Below are positions 1 through 7,278 of a stretch of 25,655 bases of DNA, in pieces. Made by a program: the position numbers and the translations under genes. Source of the stretch: an uncultured Eubacteriales bacterium (lineage in GTDB: Bacteria > Bacillota > Clostridia > Christensenellales > Borkfalkiaceae); the NCBI GenBank assembly GCA_900547645.1, contig URHP01000016.1, positions 1 through 25,655 of the forward strand. The letters run 5' to 3'. The notes beneath the pieces are model-generated. The model was not told where the DNA came from. It was given only the letters and a program-made list of their open reading frames with translations, and ran no database searches. Each line of letters opens with the position of its first letter. Position 1 is the first letter of the stretch.

Positions 1-48
1 TCTACACAAGGCTATTCGTCGGCAGCGTCAGATGTGTATAAGAGACAG
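1..48 (+). other. Nextera/Tn5 sequencing adapter (artefact)
   Basis: Bases 16-48 are the Nextera read-1 adapter: a 14-base primer part followed by the 19-base Tn5 mosaic end (AGATGTGTATAAGAGACAG, 30-48). Bases 1-7 (TCTACAC) match the end of the Illumina P5 arm, and the eight bases between (AAGGCTAT, 8-15) sit where the i5 index belongs and match the index I remember as S520. This is library sequence, not genomic. Read through, it gives the contamination peptides MCIRDR and YTSDAADE. Genuine sequence begins at 49. Confidence 0.98.
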
Positions 49-79
49 GGTATGTCGCGGCTCAGCCGGTAAAGCGTTT

Positions 80-769
80 TCAAAGGGACGTATGTGCCGA
101 CGAGGGCGCGGCGTAGAGATTGAACTCCCCGTCCAGATCGAAATTTTCGTCCTCGTCGAAGGCGGCGAGCTTGGACACGGATACCTCGTAGGCGGTCATG
201 GTGACCTGCTCGGTCTCCGAAAGGCGTTTGACGTACTCGCGGCTCTGGATGCGTCCCGAGAGCGCCACCCGATCCCCTACCTTGAGATTCTGTACGAACC
301 TTGCGTTCCTGCCCCATGCGATGCAGGGAATGTAGTCCGACTTGTTGTACGCGCGGTTGACGGCAAGCAGCAGATCGGCGATCTCACGGTTAAAGGGCGT
401 CGTGCGGTAGACGGGCGGTTTGCAGATATAGCCCGAAAGCACGATGGAATTGGGGTTCTGCGTGGGCGCGGCGTCCAGCAGCTCCCGCACGAACACGGTG
501 AGCATGAGCCGCGACTTGCCCCCTTCCAACTTGTTGTAACTGCGGAACTGACCGAGCGCGCACAGCGTGGAACCGACTTTGAGGTCGTTCCCCTCGATGA
601 GCCGTTCGGAGATCGTGACGGGCAGCACGTCCGCCTGTCCCGAGAGCCGCATCACCCTGACGAAGAACTCATAGAATCCCTCGCCGTACACCTCGTGGGA
701 AAACGTCGCTTCGGAGACGATCTCCCCCATCAGAAACACCCTGTTGTTCTTTTCCGCTGCGTGATCCAT
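80..769 (-). CDS. Tandem OB-fold single-stranded DNA-binding (SSB-like) protein
   Basis: This 229-residue protein contains two SSB-type OB folds. The first spans roughly residues 8-95 (NRVFLMGEIV ... SRLMLTVFVREL) and the second roughly 105-200 (NSIVLSGYICKPPVYRTTPF ... VGDRVALSGRIQSREY). SSB folds bind single-stranded DNA in replication and repair. Typical bacterial SSBs are about 150-180 residues with one OB fold and an acidic tail ending DDDIPF. This one has two folds and ends SSAHTSL, so the usual partner-binding tip is absent although an acidic stretch (FDEDENFDLDGEF) remains. The ATG at 769 is chosen because GGAGG lies six bases upstream; a TTG further out overlaps that SD. It follows the deacetylase gene by 37 nt and is probably co-transcribed. 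The family call is solid; the exact role is inferred. Confidence 0.85.
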   Translation of the reverse strand: MDHAAEKNNRVFLMGEIVSEATFSHEVYGEGFYEFFVRVMRLSGQADVLPVTISERLIEGNDLKVGSTLCALGQFRSYNKLEGGKSRLMLTVFVRELLDAAPTQNPNSIVLSGYICKPPVYRTTPFNREIADLLLAVNRAYNKSDYIPCIAWGRNARFVQNLKVGDRVALSGRIQSREYVKRLSETEQVTMTAYEVSVSKLAAFDEDENFDLDGEFNLYAAPSSAHTSL

Positions 770-806
770 AGATACCTCCAAGTATTTCGGTTTTGTTTTT
801 TCGTGT

Positions 807-1577
807 TTACTGCGCCGTTTCGGGGATCTGTCTGCCCGTCACGTCGATGGTATAGTTTTCGCGGTAGACCAGCTCGCCGACCGGCACAAACGCAAAGCCC
901 TTTGCGCGGAGCGCGTCGATGACGATGGGAAGCGCTTCGGCGGTATGCAGTCCGTTGTTGTGGCAGAGGATGATGGAACCGCTCTGCGTGCGCGAAACGA
1001 TGCGCTGCGCGATGTCCGCCGCCGAAAGGTCCTTCCAGTCGAGCGAATCGACGTCCCACTGCACGGGCAGGATGCCCATGTCGTTGCAGGTATCGATGAG
1101 CAGATCGTCATAGTCGCCGTACGGCGGACGGAAGAGCGTGACTTCCTTGCCCGTCGCCGCCGTGATCGCCGCGCACGAACTTTCCAGCTCGGCGCGGATC
1201 TCCGCCTCGGACAGGCGGGACATATATGAGTGCGTTGCGCTGTGCGTGCCGACTTCGTGTCCCGCCTCGTCGATCTTTTTGAGATAGTCGGCATGCTCTT
1301 CCGCCCAGAACTGCACGGTGAAGAAGGTCGCCCGCACGCCCGTTTCGGCAAGACAGGACAGAATGGCGTCCGTATGCTCGGTTCCCCATGCGCAGTCGAA
1401 GGAAATGGCGATCTTGTTGTCCGTCCGCTCCACGCTGTACACGGGAAGCGACCGCGCGCCGCTCCACCAGACTTCCTCCGCATCTGCGGCATAGGCAAGC
1501 CCGCTGCCGAGCAGGAGCGCACCGCCCAGAAGCGCAGCCGAAAGCACCGATTTCAACCGAAGCGTGACAAACCGCAT
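807..1577 (-). CDS. Secreted polysaccharide deacetylase (NodB domain, PdaB-like)
   Basis: This 256-residue protein has an N-terminal signal peptide (hydrophobic residues about 10-28, AYA/AD cleavage near 30) and a NodB-homology domain that removes acetyl groups from peptidoglycan or similar glycans outside the membrane. Visible motifs are FDCAWG with Asp61 (motif 1), HSATH with His112 and His116 (metal ligands), RPPYGDYD at 150-157 (motif 3), VDSLDW (motif 4) and LCHN with His206 (motif 5). The FDxxWG form of motif 1, lacking the second Asp of TFDDG, is typical of PdaB-type enzymes known from sporulating Firmicutes. No other spore gene is in the window, so a spore role is only a possibility. 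An AGGTG SD precedes the ATG by about eight bases. It is probably the first gene of an operon with the SSB-like gene. Confidence 0.9.
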   Translation of the reverse strand: MRFVTLRLKSVLSAALLGGALLLGSGLAYAADAEEVWWSGARSLPVYSVERTDNKIAISFDCAWGTEHTDAILSCLAETGVRATFFTVQFWAEEHADYLKKIDEAGHEVGTHSATHSYMSRLSEAEIRAELESSCAAITAATGKEVTLFRPPYGDYDDLLIDTCNDMGILPVQWDVDSLDWKDLSAADIAQRIVSRTQSGSIILCHNNGLHTAEALPIVIDALRAKGFAFVPVGELVYRENYTIDVTGRQIPETAQ

Positions 1578-1767
1578 TGCACAACACCTATATGATAAAA
1601 TATTCCCGACGGAAAAATTTGGCAGGATCGCCCGTATTCTGTCCGTTTTCGTCGTTTTTGCCCCGCCGCCTTCCCGGCGGCCTTACGGACACGCTTTACC
1701 ATATGCCGCCCGCCGCACGGATATGCCTGAATGCGTACGTCCCTTTTTCTTTCTCCGTCCGAAAATC

Positions 1768-1796
1768 TTGCATTCCGGGGAAAGATGGGCTATAAT
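1768..1796 (+). promoter_or_regulatory. Sigma-A-type promoter for the LacA-like gene
   Basis: TTGCAT (1768-1773), a 17-base spacer and TATAAT (1791-1796), followed by AAGGAGAGG and ATG at 1826. Confidence 0.85.
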
Positions 1797-1825
1797 AGGC
1801 GCATAGAACCGCCAAGGAGAGGACC

Positions 1826-2428
1826 ATGACGCAAAAAGAACGCATGAAAAACAGCATGCTCTACGATCCCGCAGACGCAGAGATCATGCAGGAACAGACG
1901 GGCTGCGCGCACTATCTGAAGGAATATAATTCGCTCGGGCAGGGCGACGAGGCGCGCATGACGGAACTGATGCACGAGATGTTCGCCGAGGTCGGCGAAG
2001 GCTGCTATATTCAGCCGCCCTTTTACGCGAATTGGGCAGGAAAAAACGTACACCTCGGGAACAAGGTGTACGCAAATTTCTGCCTGACGCTCGTGGATGA
2101 CGCGAATATCTACATCGGCGATATGACCATGATTGCCCCCAACGTGACCATTACGACGGCAACGCACCCCGTGCTCCCCTCCCTGCGCGAAAAGGGCATT
2201 CAATACAACGTTGACGTACATATCGGGCGGAACGTATGGATCGGCGCGGGCGCAGTCATTCTGCCCGGCGTGACGATCGGCGATAACAGCGTGATCGGCG
2301 CGGGCGCGGTGGTCACGCGCGACATTCCCGCAAACGTCGTCGCCTTCGGCGTGCCGTGCAGAGTCGTGCGCCCCATCGGCGAACGCGACCGGGAATTTTA
2401 CTACAAGGACAAGAAGATCGATCTGTAA
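1826..2428 (+). CDS. Galactoside/sugar O-acetyltransferase, LacA-like hexapeptide-repeat enzyme
   Basis: This 200-residue enzyme is predicted to transfer acetyl from acetyl-CoA to a hydroxyl of a sugar in the cytoplasm. An N-terminal helical region (about 1-55) precedes a left-handed beta-helix of hexapeptide repeats (VHLGNK, IYIGDM, VHIGRN, VWIGAG, VTIGDN, SVIGAG). The catalytic His is His114 in TATHPV. Its length and the order of its segments follow E. coli LacA closely, including YANF(C/N)LT(L/I)VDD and the GVPCRV end. A consensus promoter and an AAGGAGAGG SD support the start. It is one of only three plus-strand genes and stands alone, with no sugar operon beside it, so its substrate is unknown. 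A second, Maa-type acetyltransferase lies at 8400-8966. Confidence 0.9.
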   Translation: MTQKERMKNSMLYDPADAEIMQEQTGCAHYLKEYNSLGQGDEARMTELMHEMFAEVGEGCYIQPPFYANWAGKNVHLGNKVYANFCLTLVDDANIYIGDMTMIAPNVTITTATHPVLPSLREKGIQYNVDVHIGRNVWIGAGAVILPGVTIGDNSVIGAGAVVTRDIPANVVAFGVPCRVVRPIGERDREFYYKDKKIDL

Positions 2429-2475
2429 ACCCTGAACGGCGCGCGGCAAAGCGCCCGCACGCCGCGATCCCCGAT

Positions 2476-2518
2476 ATAACAAAACGCGTCCCGAAAGCGA
2501 TGCTTTCGGGACGCGTTG
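2476..2518 (-). terminator. Rho-independent terminator of the comF-like gene
   Basis: A perfect 16-bp inverted repeat, 2483-2498 with 2502-2517, has a 3-nt loop. On the minus strand it is followed by a TTTTGTTAT run, fitting a terminator for the comF-like gene. On the plus strand it follows the LacA-like gene by 54 bases but has no T run, so termination in that direction would be weaker. Confidence 0.85.
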
Positions 2519-2607
2519 CAATATAAGATCCGTGATATGATTGCGTGCAGCCGCAGGAAAGCGGTCCGGCAGGAAACCGACCGCCGACGGCCGCACTCGG
2601 CCGCCCG

Positions 2608-3333
2608 TTACTTTCTTCCGAACGGCGCCTTGTCCTCCACGCTCGTAAAGGTGAGGGCGTTCACTTCTTTGGCGCCCGCGCGCAAAAGGACGGCGGCGAG
2701 CTCGTCCGCCGTTGCGCCCGTCGTATAGGTGTCGTCCACGATGAGCAGCGTCTTGCCCCTGACCGCGGCGCGGTCCGCAACGCGGAAGCAGCCTTCCAGA
2801 TTCTTTGCGCGCTCGCTGCGCGAGAGCGATTTCTGCGGCGGCGTATCCCTGCGCTTTTCCGCCGCGCAGAGGACGGGCACGCCGCTCCCCTCCGAAAGTT
2901 CCCGCGCAAGCAAAAGCGTCTGATCGAACCCGCGCCGACGCTTTGCGCGCTTTGTCATGGGCACGGGAACGAGCGCGTCCGTACCCGGGAACGCGGCAAG
3001 CAGCGGCAGCATCCATTCCGCGAGCGTACACGCAAGATAGCGCTCGCCGCGTTTGAAGCGCAGGACGAGCCGGGCGGCCTCCCCTTCATGCGAAAAGCAG
3101 GAACGCACCTTGCCCGCCACGGGACGGCGCTGTTTGCAGGCGGCACACACGCCCTCCTCGCGGACACGCCTGCCGCAGACCGGACAATGCCGCCCGATCG
3201 CGGGGAGCGCGGCGCGGCAGGAATCGCAGACATGCTCCCCCGCAAAGACCTCGCGCCCGCACACGTCGCAGGTGAAATTGTGCGTCCGCTCATATCTGCG
3301 CAGACGCGCGGCAAGCCGCGAAAGCAAAGACAT
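2608..3333 (-). CDS. ComF-family protein: double zinc ribbon plus phosphoribosyltransferase fold
   Basis: This 241-residue protein begins with two Cys4 zinc ribbons (Cys22/25/36/39 and Cys50/53/63/66), followed by a type I phosphoribosyltransferase-like domain whose PRPP loop is LLIVDDTYTTGAT at about 196-208. This is the ComFC architecture. In naturally competent bacteria ComF proteins help process incoming single-stranded DNA, but they are widespread in species not known to be competent. The ATG at 3333 is chosen because CGGAGGA lies eight bases upstream; an in-frame ATG at 3393 would extend back through a terminator hairpin. No other competence gene is in the window. Unusually, a terminator ends just before this SD (see 3351-3381), so expression may rely on read-through. 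Confidence 0.88.
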   Translation of the reverse strand: MSLLSRLAARLRRYERTHNFTCDVCGREVFAGEHVCDSCRAALPAIGRHCPVCGRRVREEGVCAACKQRRPVAGKVRSCFSHEGEAARLVLRFKRGERYLACTLAEWMLPLLAAFPGTDALVPVPMTKRAKRRRGFDQTLLLARELSEGSGVPVLCAAEKRRDTPPQKSLSRSERAKNLEGCFRVADRAAVRGKTLLIVDDTYTTGATADELAAVLLRAGAKEVNALTFTSVEDKAPFGRK

Positions 3334-3350
3334 GGTGCCGTCCTCCGGAT

Positions 3351-3381
3351 AAAAATGCGGCGGACGCAAAACGTCCGCCGC
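3351..3381 (-). terminator. Hairpin terminator/attenuator between the zinc-ribbon gene and comF
   Basis: On the minus strand a 10-bp perfect stem (3372-3381 with 3357-3366, loop of five) is followed at once by ATTTTTATCC. It lies 20 bases after the stop of the upstream zinc-ribbon gene and immediately before the comF SD. Confidence 0.8.
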
Positions 3382-3401
3382 GCGCGACCGCATTGCTGCG
3401 A

Positions 3402-3893
3402 TCAGAAATCGTCGTCCTCTTTTTCCTCTTCGTCCTCGTCATCGTCCGGGAGCGAATAGATCTCGTCGCCCGTCACATAGTCGAGGTCGTCCTCGTCGTC
3501 CGAGTCGGAATACTCTTCCTCCGCCTCCTCGTCCGCTTCGTCGTCTTCAAACTCCTCGCCGAATTCTTCGCCGAGTTTATCCATCTCCGAATCGAGATCG
3601 GCGTCGGTATCGTCGTCGAGATATTCGCGCCATTCGTCGTCCTCGTCGGGATCGGGTTCTTCTTCCTCGTACTCCGCCTTCTTGCGGCACTCTTCGCACA
3701 TTTTTTCGCCCGCGCGCATCATATTTTCGCCGCACACGGGACAGAGCTCGGTGGCAATCTCGTCGTCGGCTTCATCCAGATCGTCGGACGTCGCCAGCCC
3801 CTTCATCTCTTTCAGGCAGACGTCGCAATACTCCTGTTTTTCCGCGTCGATATAGTTGAGTTCGCAGCGCGGACACTTGATATAACGAACCAT
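3402..3893 (-). CDS. Zinc-ribbon protein with long acidic C-terminal tail, function unknown
   Basis: I do not recognise a named family. The 163-residue product starts with two Cys4 zinc-binding modules (Cys7/10/23/26 and Cys51/54/66/69), followed from about residue 74 by a tail almost wholly of Asp and Glu with a few Tyr and Ser, ending EEKEDDDF. There is no signal peptide or membrane segment, so it should be cytoplasmic. The acidic tail ending in Asp-Phe recalls protein-docking tails, but that is only an analogy. The ATG at 3893 has AAGGAGGGG upstream and a near-consensus promoter, so I prefer it over an upstream ATG at 3935. It precedes the comF-like gene, which also has two zinc ribbons at its start. 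Confidence 0.8.
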   Translation of the reverse strand: MVRYIKCPRCELNYIDAEKQEYCDVCLKEMKGLATSDDLDEADDEIATELCPVCGENMMRAGEKMCEECRKKAEYEEEEPDPDEDDEWREYLDDDTDADLDSEMDKLGEEFGEEFEDDEADEEAEEEYSDSDDEDDLDYVTGDEIYSLPDDDEDEEEKEDDDF

Positions 3894-3945
3894 TTCTTTT
3901 CCCCTCCTTGCGTACTGTCGGAACCTCCGACTCACAGGCTAATAA

Positions 3946-3974
3946 ATTATATTAGTATTTATTTTTTTTGTAAA
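3946..3974 (-). promoter_or_regulatory. Sigma-A-type promoter for the zinc-ribbon gene
   Basis: Minus strand: TTTACA (3974-3969), 17-base spacer, TATAAT (3951-3946). The transcript would have a leader of about 45 bases containing a small GTCGG/CCGAC hairpin. Confidence 0.85.
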
Positions 3975-4026
3975 CCGTTTTTTTATGCGTTTGGCAAAAA
4001 AATCACGCGGAATCCGAACTTTTTTA

Positions 4027-4107
4027 CGGAAATCCCCCTCTTCGGTGCACACCGCCGCATCCCTTTGCATTTCGTGCGCCGCAGACGGCGGTTTCGGGGG
4101 ATTACCG
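4027..4107. repeat. Interrupted inverted repeat in the intergenic region
   Basis: The 325-base gap 3894-4218 holds the promoter at 3946-3974, the terminator at 4183-4206 and this structure between them. Bases 4027-4038 pair with 4096-4107 (11 of 12), and inside them ACCGCCG (4051-4057) pairs with CGGCGGT (4086-4092). A near-palindrome (CCCCTCCCGGGAAGGGG) follows. I see no coding signal. It could be a dispersed intergenic repeat or a structured RNA; neither is shown. Confidence 0.45.
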
Positions 4108-4175
4108 CCCCTCCCGGGAAGGGGTTCGCGCGCCGCCGATGGCATCGGGCAGAATGACCGGATCAAGGTCTCCCG

Positions 4176-4206
4176 CGAAAAGCAAAAACGCTCCCCGAAG
4201 GGAGCG
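4176..4206 (-). terminator. Rho-independent terminator of the large lipoprotein gene
   Basis: A 7-bp GC-rich stem (4200-4206 with 4189-4195) with a TTCG tetraloop on the minus strand is followed by TTTTTGCTTTT. It lies 12 bases after the stop at 4219. Confidence 0.9.
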
Positions 4207-4218
4207 CTTTTGGGTTTG

Positions 4219-6699
4219 TTATTTCTGATTTTCGGGCGTATCGTCCGATGCCGCGGGAGCATCTGCAGACTGTTCGTCCGCCGGCTGTGCGGGCGCTTCT
4301 TCCGAAGCCGCTTCCGGCGCGGCATCCTGCGCCGCTTCTTCCGCGGGGACTTCCTCGGCCGCGCCCTCTACGAACTGTTCCGCTTCCTCTGCGGGCGCTT
4401 CGGTCGCTTCCTCCGTCTGCTCGGGCGTGAGTTCTTCCTTCACGCTCTCCGCCTGCGTATAGACGTCCACGTCGCGGTCGTCCGTCGTATCGACCGCCAT
4501 AAGGTTCTCGTCTGCCGGTCCCTTCTTCTTGTTCTTCGCGCGGACAATGAAGAAGATCGCAAGCCCTGCGCCGATGACCACCACGCCGATCCCGACGCCG
4601 ATGAGCGCCCACGCCCATGCGGGAAGCCCTTCTTCCGTCGTTTCCTCCGTGTAGCGCTCGAGCGTTGCCTGCCAATACTCGGCATAGCTCTCCTCGTCCG
4701 CTTCCGTCATCGTGCCGAGCAGATTGGTAAAGTAGCTCAGCTTCGCCGTGGTCAGATACTCTTCGCCCATCGCGGCGATCGCGTCTTCGTCCGTGCCTTC
4801 CGTGAATGCCTTGAACGCGTTCTGCTCGTCCTCGCTGTAGAGGTAGGTATTGCGCTTTCCGAAGCTCTCCGCCTCGGCGATGTTGTCATAGAACTGCTGC
4901 GTCTCGCCCGTGTAGAAGAAGTACCGCAGCGCCGTCGAAAGTTTGGTGTTGCCGTCCTCCGAGAGCTGCGCAAGATAGCCGTCCGAATCGCCCATCATCT
5001 GATCGTACACGTCGTTGACCGCTTCCAGCTCGGCGTTGTCCTTGAGACCGTCTTCCCCGTTCAGGTTGACCGTCCAGATATAGGTGTAAGCCGTCTCGCT
5101 GAATGTTTCGGCGTTGGCATAGAACAGCACGCCGTCCACGACCTCGTAATTGTACCAGCCGGAGACGTGCTCGACGTCGAGGACGCGCACGGGCTTGTAT
5201 GCCGCATACGCCTCGCCGACAAAAGATTCGTTGAGATAGTTTTCCTGTGTTCCGTTGTAGACGGCGCGCTCTACGGAGAGCCCGTTGTCCGTCGTGACGG
5301 TATAGTACACATAGTCGTAGGTCGGATCCGACGTGGCGTCGAGCGCCACAAGCACCGCGCCCGACGCGCCCTTGGCAATGCGCAGGCTGGTATCGTCGTT
5401 TCTTCCGATGACCGCCTTCGTGCCCTGCCCGTCGTTGACGACGTCCACGCGGCGGATCTCGCCCGCATCATTGACGTACAGATAGTGATGCTTGACGTTG
5501 GTGTCCGCATCCTCTTCGATATAGAAGTATGCCGACGTAGAGGCGTTTGTCGTGTCCGTCGAGCCGGCGACCACTTCGAGCGCGCCCGACGTGCTCTGCC
5601 CGATCCCCGTGCCGTACACCGAATTTCCCGTGACGGAATTCCAGCCTTCGGCGTCGATCTTATCCGTTGCAAGATAGTACAGCGCACCCGAGGAAGTTCC
5701 CGTCGAGCCGGTGCTCGGCGTCTGCGTACGGGTGAAATAAATGCCGTCGTTGGTATAGGACTGCAGCGTATAGCTGTATTTCCAGATGGTGCGGTTGTCG
5801 TTCTCCCCCGTGGTCACGTGGTGGTTGAACTGCGTCACTTCGTCATACGAACTGATGCCGTCGAGGACGATCTCGCCGAGGTTGTAATAGGGGACCTCGC
5901 CGTTGTTGTTCTCGTCCAGCCATTCCTGATCCCACGTATATTCGTAGGGAGACTGCGTCGCATCCGCGCGCACGCGGTAGATCTGATTGTAGCTGTACGA
6001 GACGGGCGAATCGCTGTCCGACTTGTCCGAAACGTCCATCGTATAGTAGATATACGGATCGGTCTTGTCCGAACTGTTGACGGTGTACGCCGTGACGCTG
6101 CGCGCGAGTTCCGTTCTGACCTGCTCCGCCGTATTGTAGGAATACAGCGTGTCGTCCATTTCGTAGATCACGTACACGGTGCCGTCCACCTCTACAAAGC
6201 GGTAGGTCGCGGCGTTGTCCGAAATACGGAAGTAGTCGCGGATGTCCGAACCGTTGAGCGCGGCGCTCTTGAAATCGAGATAGGTGTTGTCCACCGTGCC
6301 CGCCGTATTGCCGACGTTGTTGGGCGTTGCGTAATAGATGCGGTCGCCGTAAATGAAGATGCCCGACGTATAGTCCGCAGCGACCATCAGCGAGGGAATG
6401 ACCGTCTCCGTCTTGCTGTTGTCGCCCGCCTTGATGTCCGCCATCTTTGCCCGCATGAGCGAGCCTTTGACGGGCGTGCCGTAGGTGTTGTCCGACGTGT
6501 ACGACTCGACACCGTTGATGAAATAGACGTAGTCTCCCTTCTGCACGACGAACCCGCCCTGCGAGACGACCGCGGCGTCTGCCGCAGGCACATCGGCAAG
6601 CGGCGTGAATTCATATCCGCAGGCAGACAGCGCAGCCGCGGAGACCGCCATGGTCGCGGCGGCGGTGAAGACACAGATTTTTTTAAAAAGATTGCGCAT
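4219..6699 (-). CDS. Large lipoprotein with C-terminal transmembrane segment and acidic cytoplasmic tail
   Basis: This 826-residue protein starts with a lipoprotein signal peptide (lipobox LSAC, Cys27). A long extracellular region contains recurring strand-like motifs such as GDYVYFING, GDRIYYAT and DGTVYVIYE, resembling the DUF5050-type beta-propeller-like repeats of Firmicutes surface proteins. At about 695-721 lies a strong transmembrane helix (WAWALIGVGIGVVVIGAGLA...), then a KNKKK stop-transfer cluster and a tail of about 105 residues rich in Ala, Glu, Pro and Asp. If both anchors are used, the body is tethered at each end and the tail is cytoplasmic. The ATG at 6699 is supported by a GAGGAAA SD and a promoter; an upstream reading-frame extension would cross that promoter. 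The function is unknown. It is transcribed alone and is divergent from the small ORF at 6844. Confidence 0.85.
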   Translation of the reverse strand: MRNLFKKICVFTAAATMAVSAAALSACGYEFTPLADVPAADAAVVSQGGFVVQKGDYVYFINGVESYTSDNTYGTPVKGSLMRAKMADIKAGDNSKTETVIPSLMVAADYTSGIFIYGDRIYYATPNNVGNTAGTVDNTYLDFKSAALNGSDIRDYFRISDNAATYRFVEVDGTVYVIYEMDDTLYSYNTAEQVRTELARSVTAYTVNSSDKTDPYIYYTMDVSDKSDSDSPVSYSYNQIYRVRADATQSPYEYTWDQEWLDENNNGEVPYYNLGEIVLDGISSYDEVTQFNHHVTTGENDNRTIWKYSYTLQSYTNDGIYFTRTQTPSTGSTGTSSGALYYLATDKIDAEGWNSVTGNSVYGTGIGQSTSGALEVVAGSTDTTNASTSAYFYIEEDADTNVKHHYLYVNDAGEIRRVDVVNDGQGTKAVIGRNDDTSLRIAKGASGAVLVALDATSDPTYDYVYYTVTTDNGLSVERAVYNGTQENYLNESFVGEAYAAYKPVRVLDVEHVSGWYNYEVVDGVLFYANAETFSETAYTYIWTVNLNGEDGLKDNAELEAVNDVYDQMMGDSDGYLAQLSEDGNTKLSTALRYFFYTGETQQFYDNIAEAESFGKRNTYLYSEDEQNAFKAFTEGTDEDAIAAMGEEYLTTAKLSYFTNLLGTMTEADEESYAEYWQATLERYTEETTEEGLPAWAWALIGVGIGVVVIGAGLAIFFIVRAKNKKKGPADENLMAVDTTDDRDVDVYTQAESVKEELTPEQTEEATEAPAEEAEQFVEGAAEEVPAEEAAQDAAPEAASEEAPAQPADEQSADAPAASDDTPENQK

Positions 6700-6753
6700 G
6701 AACTTTTTCCTCAAATCCCTGTCGGGATTTTTCGTTCTAACGATACGCCTTTC

Positions 6754-6782
6754 ATTATATACTAAAACAGGGCTTTTTGCAA
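6754..6782 (-). promoter_or_regulatory. Promoter for the large lipoprotein gene
   Basis: Minus strand: TTGCAA (6782-6777), 17-base spacer, TATAAT (6759-6754), about 55 bases upstream of the ATG at 6699. Confidence 0.8.
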
Positions 6783-6843
6783 TCAAAAACCCGCGCCGCA
6801 TGCGCTTTTCTTTGAGAAAATTTGCAGAAAAGGGGATAAAATT

Positions 6844-7065
6844 ATGGAAAAATTCGGGATATTTGAACTGCTTGACGCGCTCTCCGCCATCACTTCGGCG
6901 CAAAAGGACGCAGACGACAATCCGCCGGACGCTCCCGCAGAGCAGACCGCGGCGCAGGACGCGCCCCCTTCGCCGCCCGCGCGCGGCGCTTCCGGCACGG
7001 AGGCGGAGGCGCTCTCCGCCTTTCTCGCCCGCCACGACGCGATCAGCCGACGCATCAAAAAATAG
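6844..7065 (+). CDS. Small hypothetical protein (73 aa)
   Basis: I do not recognise this protein. It has a short N-terminal amphipathic segment (KFGIFELLDALSAIT), a Pro/Ala/Asp-rich linker and a C-terminal helix (EALSAFLARHDAISRRIKK). AAAAGGGGAT precedes the ATG at SD distance, which is the main support for translation. It is divergent from the lipoprotein gene, and I could not pick a convincing separate promoter. The overlapping minus-strand frame lacks an SD and looks like a shadow. The whole gene could be spurious, since its middle is low-complexity. Confidence 0.55.
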   Translation: MEKFGIFELLDALSAITSAQKDADDNPPDAPAEQTAAQDAPPSPPARGASGTEAEALSAFLARHDAISRRIKK

Positions 7066-7241
7066 CGGCAGATCGCCGGGCACACCTGAGTCAATATCAT
7101 GGAGATTCCCGCGCCCCGCTCTGAACGGTGATGGTCAAAAGGGTTCGTGCGCCGCCTCCGTTTCCGTCCTTTTTAGGAGCGCGCCGACGCGCCCCTGCAC
7201 GTTGTCTGCAGCACAAAAAATCAGGGCAGAAATTTCAGCAT

Positions 7242-7274
7242 AAAAAAATCCCGGGCCGAAGCCCGGGGTTTTTT
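7242..7274. terminator. Bidirectional terminator downstream of rpsI
   Basis: Stem CCCGGGC/GCCCGGG (7250-7256 with 7261-7267), tetraloop CGAA, flanked by seven A (7242-7248) and six T (7269-7274). It can work in both directions and lies four bases beyond the rpsI stop codon. Confidence 0.92.
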
Positions 7275-7278
7275 GAAA

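Noticed and set aside
1790..3031. A minus-strand open frame of 413 codons
   Set aside because: It overlaps the LacA-like gene and runs through the hairpin at 2483-2517; its composition is Arg/Ala-rich shadow.
3985..6765. A plus-strand open frame of 926 codons
   Set aside because: Antisense to the large lipoprotein gene, which has a signal peptide, SD, promoter and terminator; the plus frame has none of these.
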